Assembly (NCBI GenBank): GCA_012295275.1
Contig: CM022671.1
Location: forward strand, 31,616,250 to 31,680,249
Origin: Chrysomallon squamiferum
Taxonomy: Eukaryota; Mollusca; Gastropoda; Neomphalida; Peltospiridae
DNA length: 64,000 nt
Reading direction: 5' to 3'
A model generated the notes under the pieces. That model was not told where the DNA came from, ran no database searches, and saw only the letters and a program-made list of their open reading frames with translations. Below are positions 62,435-64,000 of this stretch, piece after piece. Numbering within the stretch: position 1 is the first letter of the stretch; every line of letters starts with the position of its first letter. The position numbers and the translations under genes are program-made.

Positions 62435-63961
62435 TTCATTCATTCATTCATTCATTTTATTATCTTCAGCCTACTATACATTTTTGAAACACAGTATATT
62501 ATAGTAACACTGTATTTACCTGAAATGATCTGGAAAAGGAGGTGGATTAATTGGATCTGCTGGGCCGTATATCATCAAAACTGAAAAGATATAAATAAAA
62601 AAAAGTGGAGAAAATGTTCAGTATTCTAGTTACCACGTGCTCAGATCTCAAATTTCTCAAATTCCTTCTTGTTTTTTTACCAATAAAAACAGAATGCAAA
62701 GTCACTGTGGGTGAAAAAAAAAGAAGATTTTTATGCAAGTATAATTATTTCAAGTATCTAAGTGATGACTGTTTCTTCTTTTGCTTTTTCTTCATCATAT
62801 TATTATTGTTGTTGTTGTTGTTGTTATTACTGTCACTGTTACAGTTCTTGTTTTTATTATCATTATTGTTGTTATTGTTATTGCTATTATTGTTCTTGTT
62901 GTTGTTATTATTGTTCTTATTCTTGGTCTTGCTGCTGTTGTAGTTGCAATTGTTGCTGCTGCTGCTGTTGCAAGTAATTATGGTGTTTACCTGGAACTGT
63001 TGATCTTTTGAGTGCGCCAACCCAGCGATCTTCATTTTCTGATCTTTCTTGCATGTAACGAAAAAGCCTGGAAATAAAATAATTATTAAATATTTTAAGA
63101 ATGAAGATAAATAATTTTATGATATATTTCTTAAATACAACATAAAATTCTCGAAATAAACAAATTTCTTTATACTTTCTGCCCAGTTCTTGAACAAAAG
63201 TAATATGACCTGACCATTCTGTATGATAAATTATTGTCATATACTTGGTACAGTATTGCAATAAAATATTCTGAGGTACAAACAAACAAAAAGAGAAAAG
63301 CTAATAAAAAGGAAAACATTTCTTCTTCTTCTTCTTCTAATAATAATAATAATAATATTACGATTATTATTATTATTATTGTTTTGTTGTTATTGTTGTT
63401 GTTACTTTTGCATACACATACATGCATATATTTATTTTATTTATTTATATATTTTTATTATTTTATTTTATTTTAAATATATATTATTTTAAAATTTATT
63501 TATTTAAATTAGGTTCAAAAAATATACTCAGGCAACACAGTATGTCCATTCCTGTAGGTCAGGACTGCATAGAAGTCTTGCATTTCTTCATAAGATGGTT
63601 TATTTTCACCGAATATTTCGGCAAATCTAGAAAGTTAAAACATTTCTTGTAACATATTCATAATTCATAGACACAGAATTAGAAGTTTTAATTATAGATA
63701 TAAAAATCATTATAATTATATAATAATAATATTGCACCAACAACTATAGTGACACAGAACAGATAATGATATTAAAAGGAACTAATAACACCACATCAGA
63801 ACAACAACAACAATAACAATAACAATAATAATAATAACAACAGCATCAACAACAACAACAACAACAGCAGTAATAGTAATAATAAATACATACGTATGTT
63901 TGAATATGTGGAAAAACGTAAGACGTGCGACAATAGAACCAATCACTGGAATCAGTAGAAC
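61999..63961 (-). CDS. MEST: MEST-like alpha/beta hydrolase, C-terminal part (runs off the window)
   Basis: Minus-strand join 63961-63894, 63626-63528, 63067-62991, 62580-62520, 62140-61999 codes the last 148 residues. The family is the mesoderm-specific transcript alpha/beta hydrolases, thought to be membrane-associated and of uncertain substrate (about 335 aa in vertebrates). Identity rests on RWVGAL, then IYGPADPINP (human IYGPLDPVNP, the region of the acidic residue) and DDIGHYPQWEAP (human DDHISHYPQLEDP), which includes the expected catalytic His. Every junction keeps the frame: phases 2, 2, 1 and 2. The nucleophile elbow and N-terminal membrane segment lie beyond the window edge. CDPF1 starts 660 bp downstream on the same strand. 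Introns are short (267-460 bp) and full of triplet repeats. A related epoxide-hydrolase-like protein is possible, but the motifs fit MEST best. Confidence 0.9.
62145..62192. repeat. (AAT)n array abutting a splice acceptor
   Basis: AAT triplet array of about 48 bp on the plus strand (ATT on the transcribed sense strand), ending four bases from the acceptor of the MEST-like terminal exon. More imperfect AAT units continue to about 62340. Confidence 0.95.
62394..62457. repeat. (ATTT)n and (ATTC)n tetranucleotide array
   Basis: About ten ATTT units followed by five ATTC units, inside the last intron of the MEST-like gene. Confidence 0.93.
62520..62580 (-). CDS. MEST: MEST-like exon with IYGPADPINP
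   Basis: 61 nt between acceptor ATCTTTTCAG and donor GTAAAT. Codes LMIYGPADPINPPPFPDHF, the acidic-residue loop of the alpha/beta hydrolase fold. Confidence 0.94.
62795..62975. repeat. Mixed TTG/TTA/CTG triplet repeat
   Basis: About 180 bp of imperfect triplets filling the intron of the MEST-like gene up to about 16 bp from a donor site. Read on the sense strand it is AAC/AAT/CAG-like. Confidence 0.93.
62991..63067 (-). CDS. MEST: MEST-like exon with RWVGAL
   Basis: Acceptor TTATTTCCAG, donor GTAAAC. Codes LFRYMQERSENEDRWVGALK and RSTVP; RWVGAL is invariant with vertebrate MEST. Confidence 0.94.
63318..63410. repeat. TTC/AAT/ATT/TTG triplet tract
   Basis: Consecutive triplet runs TTC, then AAT, ATT and TTG, in an intron of the MEST-like gene. 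Confidence 0.9.
63528..63626 (-). CDS. MEST: MEST-like exon, lid-region segment
   Basis: Acceptor ACTTTCTAG, donor GTATAT. Codes FAEIFGENKPSYEEMQDFYA and VLTYRNGHTVLP. It aligns with the human stretch before RWVGAL, and the phase 2 donor joins G of the next exon to make Glu. Confidence 0.88.
63801..63890. repeat. AAC/AAT triplet array
   Basis: About 90 bp of AAC and AAT triplets with CAG variants, lying beside a donor site of the MEST-like gene. Confidence 0.93.
63894..63961 (-). CDS. MEST: MEST-like exon, most upstream one in the window
   Basis: Acceptor TTTATTTACAG, donor GTATGT. Codes VLLIPVIGSIVARLTFFHIF and KH, corresponding to the LSPILTRLMNFFVF helix of human MEST. Phase 0 start, phase 2 end. 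Preceding exons lie outside the window. Confidence 0.85.
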
Positions 63962-64000
63962 CTGTAAATAAATAAATAAAGGTATGGATGCATGGATGGA

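Noticed and set aside
62605-63035. Leu-, Cys/Tyr- or Asn-rich ORFs on both strands
   Set aside because: Translations of the TTG/TTA/CTG triplet repeat inside a MEST-like intron; only the exon-linked read-through is reported as a finding.

Overview
This window is AT-rich animal nuclear DNA. Split genes with canonical GT-AG introns, very abundant di-, tri- and tetranucleotide microsatellites, long poly(A)/poly(T) runs and tRNA-like SINE fragments rule out a prokaryotic, organellar or viral source. A RYBP/YAF2 Polycomb adaptor, a CDPF1 homologue, a MEST-like alpha/beta hydrolase and a secreted fibrinogen-domain lectin together point to an invertebrate metazoan. A mollusc is my best guess; that is inference, and no species marker is visible.

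Layout. 1-11.5 kb: no protein gene recognised, only microsatellites, three SINE-like fragments and three small CpG-richer patches. 11.5-22.1 kb (+): a complete RYBP/YAF2 gene in four coding exons (173 aa), followed by an AT-rich stretch that probably holds its 3' UTR. 27.2-49.4 kb: long non-coding stretch with simple repeats, a few weak exon-like ORFs and, at 47.4-48.2 kb, an unexplained array of diverged repeats of about 110 bp. 49.8-61.3 kb (-): CDPF1 (109 aa) in four exons; its last exon codes only nine residues and lies 9.7 kb from exon 3. Inside that large intron, on the opposite strand, sits a complete four-exon fibrinogen-related lectin gene (56.4-59.2 kb, 270 aa, signal peptide). The same intron holds a diverged tandem duplication (52.4-54.8 kb). 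62.0-64.0 kb (-): the last five coding exons of a MEST-like hydrolase, cut by the window edge; its stop lies about 660 bp upstream of the CDPF1 start on the same strand.

The genes do not form one pathway. RYBP/YAF2 is a nuclear adaptor of non-canonical PRC1, CDPF1 is a small cysteine-rich protein of unknown function, MEST is a membrane-associated alpha/beta hydrolase, and the fibrinogen-domain protein is probably a secreted recognition lectin. The most distinctive points are the nested lectin gene inside CDPF1, a YY1-type motif just upstream of the gene for the YY1-binding adaptor, triplet repeats crowding the MEST splice sites, and three families of diverged tandem repeats. Exon structures were assembled by hand from reading frame, splice sites and remembered family motifs; no database search was possible.
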